The position numbers were made by a program, and so were the translations under genes. From positions 311,538 to 375,537 of the forward strand of contig NZ_SOAX01000003.1 of assembly GCF_004364635.1 (NCBI RefSeq): 64,000 bases of DNA. Reading direction: 5' to 3'. The notes under the pieces were generated by a model. That model had not been told where the DNA came from, ran no database searches, and saw only the letters and a list, made by a program, of their open reading frames with translations. Positions 42,997-54,318 of the stretch are shown in pieces; the stretch's first letter is position 1; every line of letters begins with the position of its first letter. Source of the DNA: Halospina denitrificans (lineage in GTDB: Bacteria; Pseudomonadota; Gammaproteobacteria; Pseudomonadales; Oleiphilaceae).

Positions 42997-45131
42997 TGCC
43001 AAAGAACCTCTTCGTCGTTTCCACGGAGCTTGAGTCAGGCCTCACCTCCGTTTCCATGGGTCTTGTGAGGGCGCTGGATGGGGTGGGTGTGCGCGTTGGC
43101 TTCTACAAGCCGATCGCCCAGACCTCAAACCGGGACCGCATGGACCACTCCGTGAATTACATCCGTGCCCGCACCACACTTGATCCCTCCGATCCGATCC
43201 CACTCAAGCAAGCCCAGGAGCGCGTCAACCAGGGCGAGTCCGGTCAGCTGATGGAAGACATTATCGAGGGCCACCATAACGCGTCCAAAGGTTGTGACGT
43301 GGTTGTGGTGGAAGGTCTCGTTCCGGATCGCCAGGAAAGCTACGTGCAGCGGCTGAATGTGGAAATCGCACGCAACCTGGATGCACAGATCATTCTTGTC
43401 AGTGCGCCGGGAGAGCGGACTCCGAAGGAAATGGCCGAACACCTTGCATTCAGTGCACGGATCTTCTCGGAATCCTCCCAGCCGGAAGTGCTGGGGGTGA
43501 TCCTCAACCGCCTCAACGAGCCGGCGAACCGGAGTCTTCCACTGTCGGCCGCGAACCCACCGCCCGTCCGGGGATTTGACTGGGAGAATGAATGCGATGT
43601 TTTCCGGGATGGCCGGCTGCAACTGATCGGGGCCATCCCCTGGCGCCAGGAGCTGATCGCGCCACGAGTCCGGGACGTGGCGCATGAGCTGGACGCGAAT
43701 ATGATTTTCAAAGGCAGCCTGGACACACGTCGGGTCCACCAGCTGAGCATCGTGGCCAGAACCATCCCCAACATGGTGGATAGCCTCCGCCCCGGGACCC
43801 TGGTTGTGACGCCCGGGGACCGGGAGGACATTGTGATGGCTGCGGCACTGGCGGCACTCAGCGGTGTGCCACTGGCCGGCCTCGTCCTTACCGGTGGACT
43901 GATCCCGGACAAGCGCACCCAGAACTTCTGCAAGGCGGCGCTGGATACCGGTGTGACGGTTTTGACCACCACCATGGACACCTACTCCGCCACTCATTGT
44001 CTCGCGAACATGGACACATCCGTGCCCATCGAAGATACCGAAAGGGTTGAGAAGGTTATGCAGGCGACGGCCGAAGGCATTGACGCGGAATGGCTTCGCC
44101 AGCACCTGAGCGTGGACCGTGAACCGCGCCTCTCACCGCCGGCATTCCGCTACCTGCTGACGCAACGGGCCCGTGAGGCGGATAAACGGATCGTGCTCCC
44201 GGAAGGCGATGAGCCCCGCACCCTGGCCGCGGCTGCCCGCTGCCAGGAACGGGGCCTCGCCCGATGCGTGCTCATCGGCTCGCCAAAGGAAATCCATGCG
44301 GTCGCCGAATCGAAGGGCATCAAGCTGCCGGAGGGTATTGAGATCATCGACCCGGATGAGGTTCGGGACAGCTACATCGACGCCATGGTTGAACTGCGCA
44401 AGCACAAGGGGATGAAGCCGGACATGGCGGAGGCCCTGCTCGAGGACAACGTCATGCTGGCGACACTGATGGTGGCTCTTGATGAGATGGATGGCCTGGT
44501 CTCCGGCGCGGTGCACACCACCGCGAACACCATCCGGCCGGCCCTGCAGCTGATCAAGACACACGAACAGGCCCGGATCGTCTCTTCGGTATTTTTCATG
44601 TGTCTCCCCGATCAGGTCCGGGTTTACGGGGACTGTGCTGTCAATCCCGACCCGGACGCGGAGGAGCTGGCCGACATCGCCATACAGAGCGCTGACTCGG
44701 CTTCAACCTTCGGCATCACGCCGAAAGTGGCCATGGTCAGCTACAGCACCGGTGATTCGGGCACTGGCGACGATGTGGAAAAGGTACGCAAGGCCACGGC
44801 CATTGCCCAGAAACGGCGCCCTGACCTGATTATCGACGGTCCCCTGCAGTACGACGCGGCAGCCACCGAAAGCGTGGCAAAAAGCAAGGCACCGAAGAGT
44901 CCGGTTGCGGGCAAGGCAACGGTTTTTGTTTTCCCCGACCTCAATACCGGCAACACAACCTACAAGGCAGTCCAGCGCAGCGCCAATGTGGTGAGTATCG
45001 GCCCCATGCTCCAGGGCCTTCGCAAACCGGTCAACGACCTGTCGCGGGGTGCCCTGGTGGACGATATCGTCTTTACAATCGCGTTGACCGCCATCCAGGC
45101 GCGCCAGGTGGAGACACAGGGTCTGAACTGA
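42996..45131 (+). CDS. pta: Phosphate acetyltransferase (long form)
   Basis: Converts acetyl-CoA to acetyl phosphate. At 711 residues it is the long E. coli-type enzyme. It has an N-terminal dethiobiotin-synthetase-like P-loop-related domain (about 1-190), a DRTGG regulatory domain (about 215-330), and the C-terminal PTA catalytic domain (about 385-705) with MVSYSTGDSGTG, GPLQYDAA and FPDLNTGNTTYKAVQRS. It is coupled to ackA and ends 14 bp from the convergent der stop. Confidence 0.97.
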   Translation: MPKNLFVVSTELESGLTSVSMGLVRALDGVGVRVGFYKPIAQTSNRDRMDHSVNYIRARTTLDPSDPIPLKQAQERVNQGESGQLMEDIIEGHHNASKGCDVVVVEGLVPDRQESYVQRLNVEIARNLDAQIILVSAPGERTPKEMAEHLAFSARIFSESSQPEVLGVILNRLNEPANRSLPLSAANPPPVRGFDWENECDVFRDGRLQLIGAIPWRQELIAPRVRDVAHELDANMIFKGSLDTRRVHQLSIVARTIPNMVDSLRPGTLVVTPGDREDIVMAAALAALSGVPLAGLVLTGGLIPDKRTQNFCKAALDTGVTVLTTTMDTYSATHCLANMDTSVPIEDTERVEKVMQATAEGIDAEWLRQHLSVDREPRLSPPAFRYLLTQRAREADKRIVLPEGDEPRTLAAAARCQERGLARCVLIGSPKEIHAVAESKGIKLPEGIEIIDPDEVRDSYIDAMVELRKHKGMKPDMAEALLEDNVMLATLMVALDEMDGLVSGAVHTTANTIRPALQLIKTHEQARIVSSVFFMCLPDQVRVYGDCAVNPDPDAEELADIAIQSADSASTFGITPKVAMVSYSTGDSGTGDDVEKVRKATAIAQKRRPDLIIDGPLQYDAAATESVAKSKAPKSPVAGKATVFVFPDLNTGNTTYKAVQRSANVVSIGPMLQGLRKPVNDLSRGALVDDIVFTIALTAIQARQVETQGLN

Positions 45132-45145
45132 CGCAAACGGCCCGG

Positions 45146-46570
45146 TCAGGAATTCTTTTTCTTGCGCCGTGCCTTTTTGTCTTTCTTTCTGACGTGTTGC
45201 ATCAGGCGCGCCTTTTTCTTCTTCTGGCGCGGCGTCAATGGGTTCTTGCGGCCCTCGAAAGGATTCTCCGGCGAGCGGAATTCGAAGCGGATGGGCGTGG
45301 CCTCGACCTTGAGCACATTGCGGAAGGTATTCTCAAGGAAACGCTGATAATCCCTGGGAACGGAATCCGTCTGGGTTCCGTGAACAATGATCCTTGGCGG
45401 ACAGGACCCACCCTGGTGCGCGTAACGCAGCTTGATCCGGTGGCCCCGCACGATCGGGGGCGGGTGCTGTTGAACCGCATCCTGCAGGATTCTGGTCAGC
45501 TGGTTGGTGGACCATTTCGCCATCGCGGAGGCATACCCAGCATCAATGGACGCGTACAGGTCCCCCACCCCGGTGCCATGCAGTGCCGAGATAAAGTGGA
45601 TCCTGGCATAGTCGAGAAAGCCCAGACGCCATTTGAGGGTTTCCTTGACCCGCTTCCGATCATCGGGGTCCATACCATCCCACTTGTTGACGGCAATCAC
45701 CACCGCCCGACCCGCGTCCAGTGCAAACCCGATCAGGTGCATATCCTGGTCAACAAGCCCTTCCCGGGCGTCGATCACGATCACCACAACATGGGAATCC
45801 TCGACCGCCTGAAGCGTCTTGACCACGGAGAACTTCTCAACCGTCTCGCGCACCTGCCGCCGTCGGCGCACTCCCGCCGTATCAATCAGGGTGTACTGGG
45901 TGCCCCGGCGCTCATAGGGAATACGGATGCTGTCCCGGGTCGTTCCGGGCTCATCGTAGACCAGGACGCGCTCCTCACCGAGGATGCGGTTCACCAGAGT
46001 GGATTTGCCAACGTTGGGCCGGCCAATCAGCCCCACCCGGATACTGTCGGCATCCGCCTCAGGCTCATCCTCGTCGACGTCTTCCTCATCGCCGAGAAGG
46101 CTGTCCAGCAGCTGTTTTATACCCCGATTGTGCGCTGCGGAAATGCGGTGCACAGGGTCCAGACCCAGACCGTAGAACTCGCTCGCGGCCTGATCCTCAT
46201 CCTGGCCATCGGTCTTGTTAACCACAAGATGGACCCGCGCCCCGGTTCGCCGCAGCTGGTCCGCGATCTGCTGATCGCCCGGAGTGAGGCCCGCACGACC
46301 ATCAACCAGGAAAAGCACATCGTCCGCTTCCTCAATGGCCGCCAGTGACTGCCCGGCCATCAACTCATCCACGCCTTCCTCGTCACCGGCAAGCCCGCCA
46401 GTATCAATGGCGATGAACCTTCGCCCGTGGTGGCGCCCCTCGCCATACTGACGGTCCCTGGTCAGGCCGGGAAAATTGGCCACCAGGGCATCACGGCTAC
46501 GGGTAAGCTGATTGAACAGCGTGGACTTGCCGACATTGGGCCGGCCGACAACGGCAATTACGGGAACCAT
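45146..46570 (-). CDS. der: Ribosome-associated GTPase Der (EngA)
   Basis: Double GTPase needed for 50S subunit maturation. The 474-residue protein has two tandem G domains, each with G1 [10 protein letters not shown]3 DTGG/DTAG and G4 NKTDG/NKWDG. An acidic linker ([15 protein letters not shown]) joins them. A C-terminal KH domain ends in a strongly basic tail ([20 protein letters not shown]). Last gene of the long minus-strand cluster, 8 bp after bamB. Confidence 0.97.
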   Translation of the reverse strand: MVPVIAVVGRPNVGKSTLFNQLTRSRDALVANFPGLTRDRQYGEGRHHGRRFIAIDTGGLAGDEEGVDELMAGQSLAAIEEADDVLFLVDGRAGLTPGDQQIADQLRRTGARVHLVVNKTDGQDEDQAASEFYGLGLDPVHRISAAHNRGIKQLLDSLLGDEEDVDEDEPEADADSIRVGLIGRPNVGKSTLVNRILGEERVLVYDEPGTTRDSIRIPYERRGTQYTLIDTAGVRRRRQVRETVEKFSVVKTLQAVEDSHVVVIVIDAREGLVDQDMHLIGFALDAGRAVVIAVNKWDGMDPDDRKRVKETLKWRLGFLDYARIHFISALHGTGVGDLYASIDAGYASAMAKWSTNQLTRILQDAVQQHPPPIVRGHRIKLRYAHQGGSCPPRIIVHGTQTDSVPRDYQRFLENTFRNVLKVEATPIRFEFRSPENPFEGRKNPLTPRQKKKKARLMQHVRKKDKKARRKKKNS

Positions 46571-46578
46571 CTCTGTTC

Positions 46579-47739
46579 TCAGGGCTCCACGATGCGATAG
46601 GAGGCGATCTGACCGCCATTACCGAAAAGAATGACACGGTCGCGGTAACGGACCATGGGCGAGCGGATGCCTTTCCCGTCAACCTGCGCCCTGCCGTCGA
46701 TCGAACCATCGGCCTGACGGATGGCATAGAGGTAACCCTCGAAATCCCCGACGAGGACATGATCCCCGAGGGTGACAGGGGAATTGAGGCGGCGCCACTG
46801 AAGCTTATCATGGCGCCAGACCTCGCGCCGCGACGCCAGATCATAGCCAATCACCCGTCCATCATAGGCCGCCACAACAACATTATCGTTACCCACAGCG
46901 GGCGACCGGAGACTCGAAACCGAACGGCTCCAGCGCTCTTCCCCGGAACGCAGGGTGAGGGCGGCAACCTTGCCCTGGTACCCGGTGATATAAACCGTTC
47001 CATCACGGACAACCGGCGAGGAATCCACATCCACAATCCGCTCAAGTTCCGTGCGCCCCGATGCCGTTCCCAGGGCCTGCTGCCACTGGACACGCCCGGT
47101 GGTCACATCCAGGGAAACAACCCGACCATTATCAAAACCCGTGACGACCCGGCTGCCATCCACGTAGGGGGTTGCGTTCCCCCGGAAGCTCAGGACCGGC
47201 ATATTGCTGTCATACTGCCAGCTGCGCTCACCATCGTCCTGGTCATAGGCAAGGACCTCGCCATCGATGGTCTGAACAATGACCTGGCGGCCATTGCTCT
47301 GGGGTGGGACCAGGGATTCATTGGGAAGTGCGGCTTCCCATCGGGGCTCGCCCGTGTGGGACAGGGCCATCAGCTTGCCGTTTCGCGTCACCACATAGAG
47401 ATGATCGGAATCGGCTCCGACACCCGCAATCAGGCGGGCGTCCAGTTGCTTCCACCAGTCGCGGCGGCCCAGGCGCGCATCGTAGGCGCCAATATAACCA
47501 TTTGCCGTCGATATGAAGACCTGGTCCTCAACCACAACCGGGGTCATGAAAAGGTATTCACCGTCGTGACCTTCGGCAAAACGCCGGCTCCAGATTTCGC
47601 GAACCGGCGCCTCCCCCGTCACCTCCGGCACGGCGGCAGGTTGCTCGCGTGGCTCCGTGGAGCTGCACCCCGACAGCACAATGCCGGCAAGGACGCAGAG
47701 AACGGGCAGAAAACGCTGCATTGGCCCCAATGGCACCAT
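46579..47739 (-). CDS. bamB: Outer membrane protein assembly factor BamB
   Basis: Lipoprotein component of the BAM complex that inserts beta-barrel proteins in the outer membrane. The 386-residue protein has a lipobox (LAGIVLSGC) and eight PQQ-like beta-propeller repeats (e.g. [35 protein letters not shown]). The first ATG overlaps the yfgM stop (TGATG); an ATG six codons in (MQRFLPV) is an equally good start and leaves the signal peptide intact. Confidence 0.94.
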   Translation of the reverse strand: MVPLGPMQRFLPVLCVLAGIVLSGCSSTEPREQPAAVPEVTGEAPVREIWSRRFAEGHDGEYLFMTPVVVEDQVFISTANGYIGAYDARLGRRDWWKQLDARLIAGVGADSDHLYVVTRNGKLMALSHTGEPRWEAALPNESLVPPQSNGRQVIVQTIDGEVLAYDQDDGERSWQYDSNMPVLSFRGNATPYVDGSRVVTGFDNGRVVSLDVTTGRVQWQQALGTASGRTELERIVDVDSSPVVRDGTVYITGYQGKVAALTLRSGEERWSRSVSSLRSPAVGNDNVVVAAYDGRVIGYDLASRREVWRHDKLQWRRLNSPVTLGDHVLVGDFEGYLYAIRQADGSIDGRAQVDGKGIRSPMVRYRDRVILFGNGGQIASYRIVEP

Positions 47740-48383
47740 CAGGACGCCTCCGGCGCCGCAAGATCACTCAACTTGAGCTCCAGCAGACGGTCGTTACTAT
47801 CTTCGTCCAGCGCTTCTCTGGCCGCCTGATAGGCCTGGCGGGCTGCCTGGTCGTTACCCATCGCATGCTGGGCATCGCCCTCGAGCTCGCGGTAAAGCGG
47901 CTGGAACTCACCCGCCTCACTGCCTGCCTGCAGGGTCTCCACAACACCCTCGTAATTACCGCTGGCGAACTGGGCGCGCGCCAGACGCAGCCGGATCACC
48001 CTGGGCAGTGGCTGCTGATGGGCCTGATCAAGCGCCCACTGCAGTTCCCCGGCGGCGGCTTCGGGGTTACCCTCGTCCATATAGACGCCTGCCGCAATCA
48101 TGGCGGAGAAAACCGCATAGGGGCTGTCCGGGTACTTGTCCTTGAGGTTATCGAGGGAGTACTCCATGGTCGCCAGACGCTCTTCACTCTCCTGGTCTGA
48201 CGACAGGGTGCCAATCACGCTGTCAAACCCCTGCCTCGCCTCGGCACGCGCGTTCGCTTCCCGGCTTTCCCAGTACTGCCAGCCCGCAACGGCGAGCACC
48301 GCGATGACAATCGCGAAGAGGATGCTCTGGCCGTTTCGTTTCCACCACTGTTTGAACGCTTCAAGTTCTTCGTCTTCAGCCAA
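47739..48383 (-). CDS. yfgM: YfgM family ancillary SecYEG translocon protein
   Basis: A 214-residue single-pass inner-membrane protein: short cytoplasmic N-terminus (AEDEELEAFKQWWKRNG), transmembrane helix at 19-37, then a periplasmic TPR-like domain (ATMEYSLDNLKDKYPDSPYA, AGELQWALDQAHQ). In E. coli YfgM associates with the SecYEG translocon and PpiD and helps periplasmic folding. It sits between hisS and bamB as in most gammaproteobacteria. Confidence 0.92.
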   Translation of the reverse strand: MAEDEELEAFKQWWKRNGQSILFAIVIAVLAVAGWQYWESREANARAEARQGFDSVIGTLSSDQESEERLATMEYSLDNLKDKYPDSPYAVFSAMIAAGVYMDEGNPEAAAGELQWALDQAHQQPLPRVIRLRLARAQFASGNYEGVVETLQAGSEAGEFQPLYRELEGDAQHAMGNDQAARQAYQAAREALDEDSNDRLLELKLSDLAAPEAS

Positions 48384-48398
48384 CGTTATGCTCCTTGA

Positions 48399-49682
48399 TC
48401 AATTCGCAGCGCCGAGACGCTGATAGCAGGCCGCCGCCAGATCCTGGCGGGCGACCCTCACCTGTTCGGCATTGGTCATGTCCTTGAGGCTGACTTCACC
48501 CGCCGCCTTTTCATCATCACCAATGATGATCGCCAGTCTGGCGCCCGAACGGTCCGCCTTCTTCATCTGGCTCTTGAATCCCCCGCCCCCGCAATGGCTG
48601 ACCACGGACAGGTCGGAACACTGGTCGCGCAGAGTCTCCGCCACGGCGAAGGCATCCTGGCGCAGTTCGTCGCCCATGGCCATCACATAGATATCCGGGC
48701 GGTCGTGAACCGACTCCGGAATCAGTTGCGAATTCTCCAGCAGCAGGATCAGCCGTTCCATGCCCATGGCAAAGCCGATGGCGGGCGTGGAACGCCCGCC
48801 CAGCTGCTCCACCAGGCCGTCATAGCGCCCGCCGGCACAAACGGTGCCCTGGGCGCCAAGAGCGTCGGTCACCCACTCGAAGACCGTCTTGCCGTAATAG
48901 TCCAGCCCACGTACCAGGTTGCTGTTCACGGTGTACGGCAGTCCGGTCGCATCCAGTAACTGGCACAGGCCCTGGAAATGGGCCCGGCTTTCCTCACCGA
49001 TGTGATCGGCAAGCCTGGGCGCATCCTCGAGTATGGCCTGGGTTTCAGGCACCTTGGTATCCAGGATGCGAAGCGGGTTCGTGCCCAGCCGTCGCTGGCT
49101 ATCCTCGTCAAGCTGCTCCCGGTGTTGTTCGAGATAGTCGGTGAGCGCCTGCTGGTACTGCTTGCGATCCTCAGCGGTGCCAAGGGAATTCAGCTCCAGG
49201 CGAACCTGATCCCGCAGGCCCAGAGCCTTCCACATCCGGGCGGTCATCAGCAACACTTCCGCATCAATGTCCGGCCCGGCCATGCCAAAGCACTCCACGC
49301 CAATCTGGTGGAACTGGCGGTAACGTCCCTTCTGGGGCCGCTCATGCCGGAACATGGGGCCCGTGTACCACAGCCGCTGGATCTGGTTGAAAAGGAGACC
49401 GTGTTCCTCCGCCGCCCGGACACAACCGGCGGTTCCCTCCGGACGCAGCGTCAGGCTGTCACCGTTGCGGTCCTCAAAGGTGTACATCTCCTTTTCGACA
49501 ATATCGGTCACTTCGCCGATGGACCGTTGGAAAAGTTCTGTTTTCTCGACAATCGGCAACCGTATCTCACGGTATCCATAGGCACCGAGCACCTTGCCCA
49601 GAACCCGCTCGACATACTGCCAGCTCGCTGACTGGTCCGGCAGGATGTCGTTCATGCCCCGTATTGCCTGGATTTTTGCCAA
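48399..49682 (-). CDS. hisS: Histidyl-tRNA synthetase
   Basis: Class II synthetase that charges tRNA-His. The 427-residue protein opens with [12 protein letters not shown] and has motif 2 ([24 protein letters not shown]), the His-specific loops [15 protein letters not shown] and GGRYDGL, motif 3 near [13 protein letters not shown], and a C-terminal anticodon-binding domain. It lies 15 bp before yfgM and 35 bp after ispG. Confidence 0.98.
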   Translation of the reverse strand: MAKIQAIRGMNDILPDQSASWQYVERVLGKVLGAYGYREIRLPIVEKTELFQRSIGEVTDIVEKEMYTFEDRNGDSLTLRPEGTAGCVRAAEEHGLLFNQIQRLWYTGPMFRHERPQKGRYRQFHQIGVECFGMAGPDIDAEVLLMTARMWKALGLRDQVRLELNSLGTAEDRKQYQQALTDYLEQHREQLDEDSQRRLGTNPLRILDTKVPETQAILEDAPRLADHIGEESRAHFQGLCQLLDATGLPYTVNSNLVRGLDYYGKTVFEWVTDALGAQGTVCAGGRYDGLVEQLGGRSTPAIGFAMGMERLILLLENSQLIPESVHDRPDIYVMAMGDELRQDAFAVAETLRDQCSDLSVVSHCGGGGFKSQMKKADRSGARLAIIIGDDEKAAGEVSLKDMTNAEQVRVARQDLAAACYQRLGAAN

Positions 49683-49717
49683 GGTACTCCCCTGCTTTAT
49701 TACTCCGCCCGCCGTGG

Positions 49718-50833
49718 TCAGCCTTTGGCGATAATGGATTCTTCTTCGGCTTTCTTGCGGGCAACCCGGTCGCGGATCTCACGCTCCAGGTCATCCACGA
49801 GTGTTGCCTTCTCGATCTTGCGGAACTTTTCGCCATCCCGATACATCAGGTGCTCGGGCGTACCGCCCGTAATGCCGATATCCGCTTCCTTGGCCTCACC
49901 GGGGCCATTCACGATGCAGCCGATAACGGCGACATCCATGGAGGTGTTCACATCCTCCAGCCGGGATTCCAGCTCGTTCATAGTGCCGATCACATCGAAG
50001 TTCTGCCGGGAACAACTCGGACAGGCGATGAAATTGATACCACGTGTTCTCAGCCGCAGGCTCTTGAGGATGTCGTAGCCAACCTTGATCTCCTCGACAG
50101 GATCCGCCGCCAGCGAGATGCGGATGGTATCACCAATGCCCTCGGCCAGCAGCATTCCGAGGCCAACCGAGGATTTGACCGCGCCCGAGCGGAAACCACC
50201 GGCCTCGGTAATACCCAGATGCAGGGGCTGCTCGATCTTGTCGGCAATGAGCCGATACGAATCCACTGCCATGAAGACATCCGACGCCTTCAGGCTGACC
50301 TTGAAATCCTTGAAGTCGTAGCGGTCGAGGATCTCGACGTGCCGCATGGCGGACTCAACCAGCGCCGCCGGGGTCGGTTCCCCGTATTTGCGCTGCAGGT
50401 CCTTTTCCAGTGAACCGGCATTGACGCCGATCCGGATGGGAATGCCCTTGTCCTTGGCCGCGTTGATGACCGCGCTGACCCGGTCTTCACGGCCGATATT
50501 GCCCGGGTTGATGCGCAGACAGTCGACACCCAGCTCCGCAACCCTGAGGGCAATCTTGTAGTCAAAGTGGATGTCCGCAACCAGCGGAACATCTACCGCC
50601 GCGCGGATTTTCGCGAATGCCTCGGCCGAATCCATATCGGGCACCGAGACCCGCACGATATCGGCTCCCGCCTCTTCGAGACCGCGAATCTGTGCCACGG
50701 TTCCCTCGACGTCACAAGTATCCGTGTTGGTCATGCTCTGTACGGCAATAGGCGCATCGCCGCCTACCGGCACGGAGCCAACATAGATCTTGCGGGAAGG
50801 CCGACGTTTAATCGGTGTCTGCTCATAATGCAT
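49718..50833 (-). CDS. ispG: 4-Hydroxy-3-methylbut-2-enyl diphosphate synthase IspG
   Basis: Penultimate enzyme of the MEP isoprenoid pathway; reductively opens the MEcPP ring with a [4Fe-4S] cluster. The 371-residue, two-domain bacterial form has an N-terminal TIM barrel and C-terminal cluster domain with ligands Cys271, Cys274 (CPSC) and Cys306, plus Glu313 (GCIVNGPGE). The enzyme needs Fe-S assembly, which is relevant to the reduced isc locus nearby. Confidence 0.97.
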   Translation of the reverse strand: MHYEQTPIKRRPSRKIYVGSVPVGGDAPIAVQSMTNTDTCDVEGTVAQIRGLEEAGADIVRVSVPDMDSAEAFAKIRAAVDVPLVADIHFDYKIALRVAELGVDCLRINPGNIGREDRVSAVINAAKDKGIPIRIGVNAGSLEKDLQRKYGEPTPAALVESAMRHVEILDRYDFKDFKVSLKASDVFMAVDSYRLIADKIEQPLHLGITEAGGFRSGAVKSSVGLGMLLAEGIGDTIRISLAADPVEEIKVGYDILKSLRLRTRGINFIACPSCSRQNFDVIGTMNELESRLEDVNTSMDVAVIGCIVNGPGEAKEADIGITGGTPEHLMYRDGEKFRKIEKATLVDDLEREIRDRVARKKAEEESIIAKG

Positions 50834-50869
50834 GGTTAGAACCCTGTTCTGCCTAAAGCGCCAGTGTCG

Positions 50870-51832
50870 TCAGCTTGTACCGTTGGACGCCCCAAGCACA
50901 AACTGGGTGCGACCCGCTCTCACCGGGTAGTCCTCAAGGTCTATGGGCTCGCCCTTGAAGCGGATACCGGCAACCGCATCCACGTTACCGAGCAGCACTT
51001 CCAGCGGGCCGGGCCCTTCGTACTCAATGTCGCGTCCAGCTTCGGCAAGCGTAACAATGACACGCTCGCCTTCACCATTAACAACTTCCACCCAACAGGC
51101 ATCATTAAAGCTGATTACCAGTGAAACCGTCTCAAGGGCCGAGGTCTCGCGGGGAGAAGATTCATTCGTCTGCTGTTGCCCACGCTCTTCAGGCGCATCA
51201 ACAACGGGCACGGGTGCCATGGAGGTCGGTGAGGACTCGGTGGAAGCATCACCTTCGGGTCCCTCCGGCTCAGCCTCCTCCGATGCGGGCGTACTGCCCG
51301 CATCCTCATCACTGGTATCGCCATCCGGCTCTGTGGCGGCGGGGGATTCCCCCTGCTCCGCGCCCTGCTCACCGGTCTCGTCAATCAGATCCCCCGTCTC
51401 ATCAGCAATCCAGGGGCCATAAAACAGCAGAACCCAGCCAACGATAAGAGCAGCAACAAGCGCTATCAGGGTGCCGACGACACGCCGCCGCCGCTCTTTC
51501 CTCAACTGGATGATTTCCGTCGTGCTGGGCTCCTTCTGCTGCTCCTCGCGCCTGAGCGGCGCAAGTTCGCGATCCAGCCGCATCACCAGGTCATCGCCAT
51601 CCTGTTCGGTCAACCGTGCATAGGAACGCACATAGCCTTTCAGGAAGAGCTCACCCGGCATCGACTGGTAATCCCCCTCCTCGATGGCACGAATGATGGA
51701 GGGGCGCAGATGAAGCTGATCCGCTACAGCCTGTAGCTCCAGGTTATGCCGTTCGCGTGCCGCCCTGAGGGTTTCACCGACGGTTTCCGGCCCGTTTTCT
51801 TGTTTGGTGTTCTCGGATTCCTCGTCAGTCAT
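50870..51832 (-). CDS. rodZ: Cytoskeleton protein RodZ
   Basis: Links MreB to the cell-wall elongation machinery. The 320-residue protein has a cytoplasmic helix-turn-helix domain (residues 17-85, GETLRAARERHNLELQAVADQLHL), a basic juxtamembrane stretch (LRKERRRRVV), a transmembrane helix (about 118-138), and a long acidic periplasmic linker (about 140-230). The C-terminal DUF4115 beta domain has NDACWVEVVNGEGERV. Its start overlaps the pilF stop by 8 nt. Confidence 0.94.
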   Translation of the reverse strand: MTDEESENTKQENGPETVGETLRAARERHNLELQAVADQLHLRPSIIRAIEEGDYQSMPGELFLKGYVRSYARLTEQDGDDLVMRLDRELAPLRREEQQKEPSTTEIIQLRKERRRRVVGTLIALVAALIVGWVLLFYGPWIADETGDLIDETGEQGAEQGESPAATEPDGDTSDEDAGSTPASEEAEPEGPEGDASTESSPTSMAPVPVVDAPEERGQQQTNESSPRETSALETVSLVISFNDACWVEVVNGEGERVIVTLAEAGRDIEYEGPGPLEVLLGNVDAVAGIRFKGEPIDLEDYPVRAGRTQFVLGASNGTS

Positions 51833-52634
51833 CAGTCTTCATTGACCTGTATTCACGGTGTTCTTTCGAATCCGGGAACCGCTTGCGAAGCTGCAACGCG
51901 AGGCTGGCCACTTCATCTTGGTTCCCCTCGTGCTGTGCAATCCGGATTCCCGCCCAAAGAGAGCGCGGTGTATGGTTTGCCTGGCTGGACCTCCGGATAC
52001 GCGCTTCCAGCTGATCGAACAGCGGCCGCGCCTCGTCATACCGGCCAGCATCCACCAGCGCGGCCACCGCACCAAGATGAGCCCGAAGGTTGCCACGATC
52101 AAGCCGCATTGCCCGCTTATAGGCATTCGCGGCCTCCACATGACGCCCCAGTTTGTCAGCAGCTCGCCCCAGATTGACGAACACGCCAGCACGCTCTTCA
52201 AAATCCATGTCCTTTGAAGCCTGCCTGAACTGTTCAAACGCCTCTTCATAGCGCTTTTGATTGTACAGGAATACGCCAAAGTGGGAACGGCCACGAGTAT
52301 AGTCGGAATCATACTCAAGCGCCTCCCGGAAACGCGATTCAGCCAGTTGATACTCGCCCTGCTCCTGGCTGATCAGCGCCTTCGCGGCCAGAGCGGGTGC
52401 ACTTTCATCATTGATTTCCAGGGCACGATCCAGGTGACGCCGGGCGCGTTCGTAATTCTCATCCTGAATGTAGGCTAGCCCGAGACGGACATAGGCCTTC
52501 TCTGCCTCTTTCTTGTCCGCCTCAGAGGAAAAAGCGCCCTGGCGCTGGGTGACGCAGGAAGTGAGACTGACAGCGACAAACGCAATCAGTATGGCCCCAA
52601 GGAAATATTTCGAGACTTGCCGGATCATCAACAA
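51825..52634 (-). CDS. pilF: Type IV pilus biogenesis/stability lipoprotein PilF (PilW)
   Basis: Outer-membrane lipoprotein that helps the PilQ secretin assemble. The 269-residue protein has a signal peptide with lipobox SLTSC and about six TPR repeats (e.g. AYVRLGLAYIQDENYERARRH, ESRFREALEYDSDYTRG, ANAYKRAMRLDRGNLRAH). It lies between rlmN and rodZ, its usual place. No other pilus genes are in the window. Confidence 0.9.
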   Translation of the reverse strand: MLMIRQVSKYFLGAILIAFVAVSLTSCVTQRQGAFSSEADKKEAEKAYVRLGLAYIQDENYERARRHLDRALEINDESAPALAAKALISQEQGEYQLAESRFREALEYDSDYTRGRSHFGVFLYNQKRYEEAFEQFRQASKDMDFEERAGVFVNLGRAADKLGRHVEAANAYKRAMRLDRGNLRAHLGAVAALVDAGRYDEARPLFDQLEARIRRSSQANHTPRSLWAGIRIAQHEGNQDEVASLALQLRKRFPDSKEHREYRSMKTDD

Positions 52635-52660
52635 CCTCTTTGATTCGCGCCCGGCCTGAA

Positions 52661-53782
52661 TCAGCTTACTTCCTGATGCACCGGAATGTAACGCTGGCTT
52701 CGGCGGGTTCGATCCTCAAACTGACCCACGAGCTGTCCGCAGGCCGCGTCGATATCATCACCACGAGTGGTGCGTACCGTTGTAATATAGCCGGCCTGAT
52801 TCAGGATGTCCTGAAACCGCTTGACGGCATTACCGCTTGGACGCCGGTAATCACTCTCGGGAAAGGGATTGAAAGGAATCAGATTGATCTTACAGGGCAC
52901 GTCAACCAGAAGGTCAGCAAGCTCCCTGGCGTGCTCCGGCTGATCGTTCACGCCCTCCATGAGGGTGTACTCAATCGTTGCCCGACGACGGTCCGACAGG
53001 CCGGACAGGTAATTCCGGGTGGCCCTGAGCAGCTGGTCGATCGGATACTTGCGGTTCAGCGGCACCAGCTCATTGCGGAGCTCGTCATTGGCCGCATGCA
53101 GGGAAATCGCGAGTGACACGTCCGTCACTTCACCCAGTTTCTCCAGTGCCGGTACAACGCCGGAAGTACTCACGGTAACGCGCCTCTTGGAAATGCCGTA
53201 GGCCCAATCATCCATCATCAGGTCCATGGCATCCACTACATTGTCAAAGTTTAATAGAGGCTCGCCCATGCCCATCATGACCACATTGGTCACGGGGCGC
53301 TCCTTGGTCCGGTCAAAGGGCATAAAGGTCCGCAGCGCGGCCCACAGCTGGCCGATGATTTCCGCCGATGACAGGTTGCGGTTGAACCCCCGCTTGCCTG
53401 TGGAGCAGAAACTGCAGTCCAGGCTGCAGCCAACCTGCGAGGAGACACAGAGGGTCCCCCGTTCACCATCCGGGATCAGCACGGCTTCAATACTGTTGCC
53501 CTCGGCCATGCGCATGACCCACTTGCGCGTGCCGTCCTGGGAGACCTCATCAAGCAGGACTTCCGGTCCGCGGATCTCCGCCAGCTCTGCAAGACGCGCC
53601 CTGAGGGGCTTGCTCACATTGGTCATGGCCTCAAAGTCATCCACACCATACTGATGGATCCACTTCATGACCTGCCCGGCCCGGAACTTCTTCTCGCCGA
53701 TATCGACGAAGAACTGCTCCATTTTCTGCCGGGGCAGCCCCAGAAGATTGACCTTGTCGTTGTGACCGTCGGATTCAGTCAT
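52661..53782 (-). CDS. rlmN: Dual-specificity 23S rRNA/tRNA methyltransferase RlmN
   Basis: Radical-SAM enzyme that methylates C2 of A2503 in 23S rRNA and A37 of some tRNAs. The 373-residue protein has the cluster motif Cys119-x3-Cys123-x2-Cys126 (CSLDCSFC). The mechanistic methyl-carrying Cys is in the C-terminal [13 protein letters not shown], Cys348. [13 protein letters not shown] is family-typical. Another Fe-S enzyme, directly downstream of ndk (31 bp). Confidence 0.97.
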   Translation of the reverse strand: MTESDGHNDKVNLLGLPRQKMEQFFVDIGEKKFRAGQVMKWIHQYGVDDFEAMTNVSKPLRARLAELAEIRGPEVLLDEVSQDGTRKWVMRMAEGNSIEAVLIPDGERGTLCVSSQVGCSLDCSFCSTGKRGFNRNLSSAEIIGQLWAALRTFMPFDRTKERPVTNVVMMGMGEPLLNFDNVVDAMDLMMDDWAYGISKRRVTVSTSGVVPALEKLGEVTDVSLAISLHAANDELRNELVPLNRKYPIDQLLRATRNYLSGLSDRRRATIEYTLMEGVNDQPEHARELADLLVDVPCKINLIPFNPFPESDYRRPSGNAVKRFQDILNQAGYITTVRTTRGDDIDAACGQLVGQFEDRTRRSQRYIPVHQEVS

Positions 53783-53813
53783 GGTGTTTCAGACTCCAGC
53801 TGCAGACGCGAGA

Positions 53814-54245
53814 TCAGATGGTGCGCGGGCAGATCTCGCTGTCATCAAAGAAATAGGCGATTTCGCGCTCTGCGGATTCCGGCGAATCGGATCCGTGAAC
53901 GGCGTTCGCGTCAATGGTTTCCGCGTAATCCGCGCGGATGGTGCCCGCCTCGGCTTCCTTGGGATTGGTTGCGCCCATGAGCTCACGATTGCGGGCAATG
54001 GCATTCTCACCCTCGAGCACCTGAACAATCACCGGACCCGACGTCATGAACGCCACCAGATCCGGGAAGAACGGCCGTTCGCTGTGTTCCGCGTAAAAGC
54101 CCTCTGCCTGCTGTTGGCTCATGTGCAGCATGCGGGCGGCGACGATATTCAGGCCGGCCTTTTCAAAGCGGCTCTCAATGTCGCCAATAATGTTCTTGGA
54201 TACGGCGTCAGGCTTGATGATTGAAAACGTCCGTTCGATAGCCAT
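53814..54245 (-). CDS. ndk: Nucleoside diphosphate kinase
   Basis: Transfers the gamma phosphate between nucleoside di- and triphosphates. The 143-residue protein has [12 protein letters not shown] and the catalytic His117 in [22 protein letters not shown] site precedes the ATG. In related genomes iscUA-hscBA-fdx normally stands between iscS and ndk; here only 68 bp separate them. Confidence 0.97.
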   Translation of the reverse strand: MAIERTFSIIKPDAVSKNIIGDIESRFEKAGLNIVAARMLHMSQQQAEGFYAEHSERPFFPDLVAFMTSGPVIVQVLEGENAIARNRELMGATNPKEAEAGTIRADYAETIDANAVHGSDSPESAEREIAYFFDDSEICPRTI

Positions 54246-54289
54246 CAGGGAAGCTCCTGTTGAATGTGCGTAAGATGATTACGGCGCGA

Positions 54290-54318
54290 ATTATACGCAC
54301 CTCAGGCGCAAAGTCACA
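54290..54318 (-). promoter_or_regulatory. ndk promoter candidate
   Basis: On the minus strand a perfect TATAAT (54290-54295) with a 17-nt spacer and a weak TGTGAC (54313-54318) overlapping the iscS stop. Predicted leader about 40 nt. Confidence 0.5.
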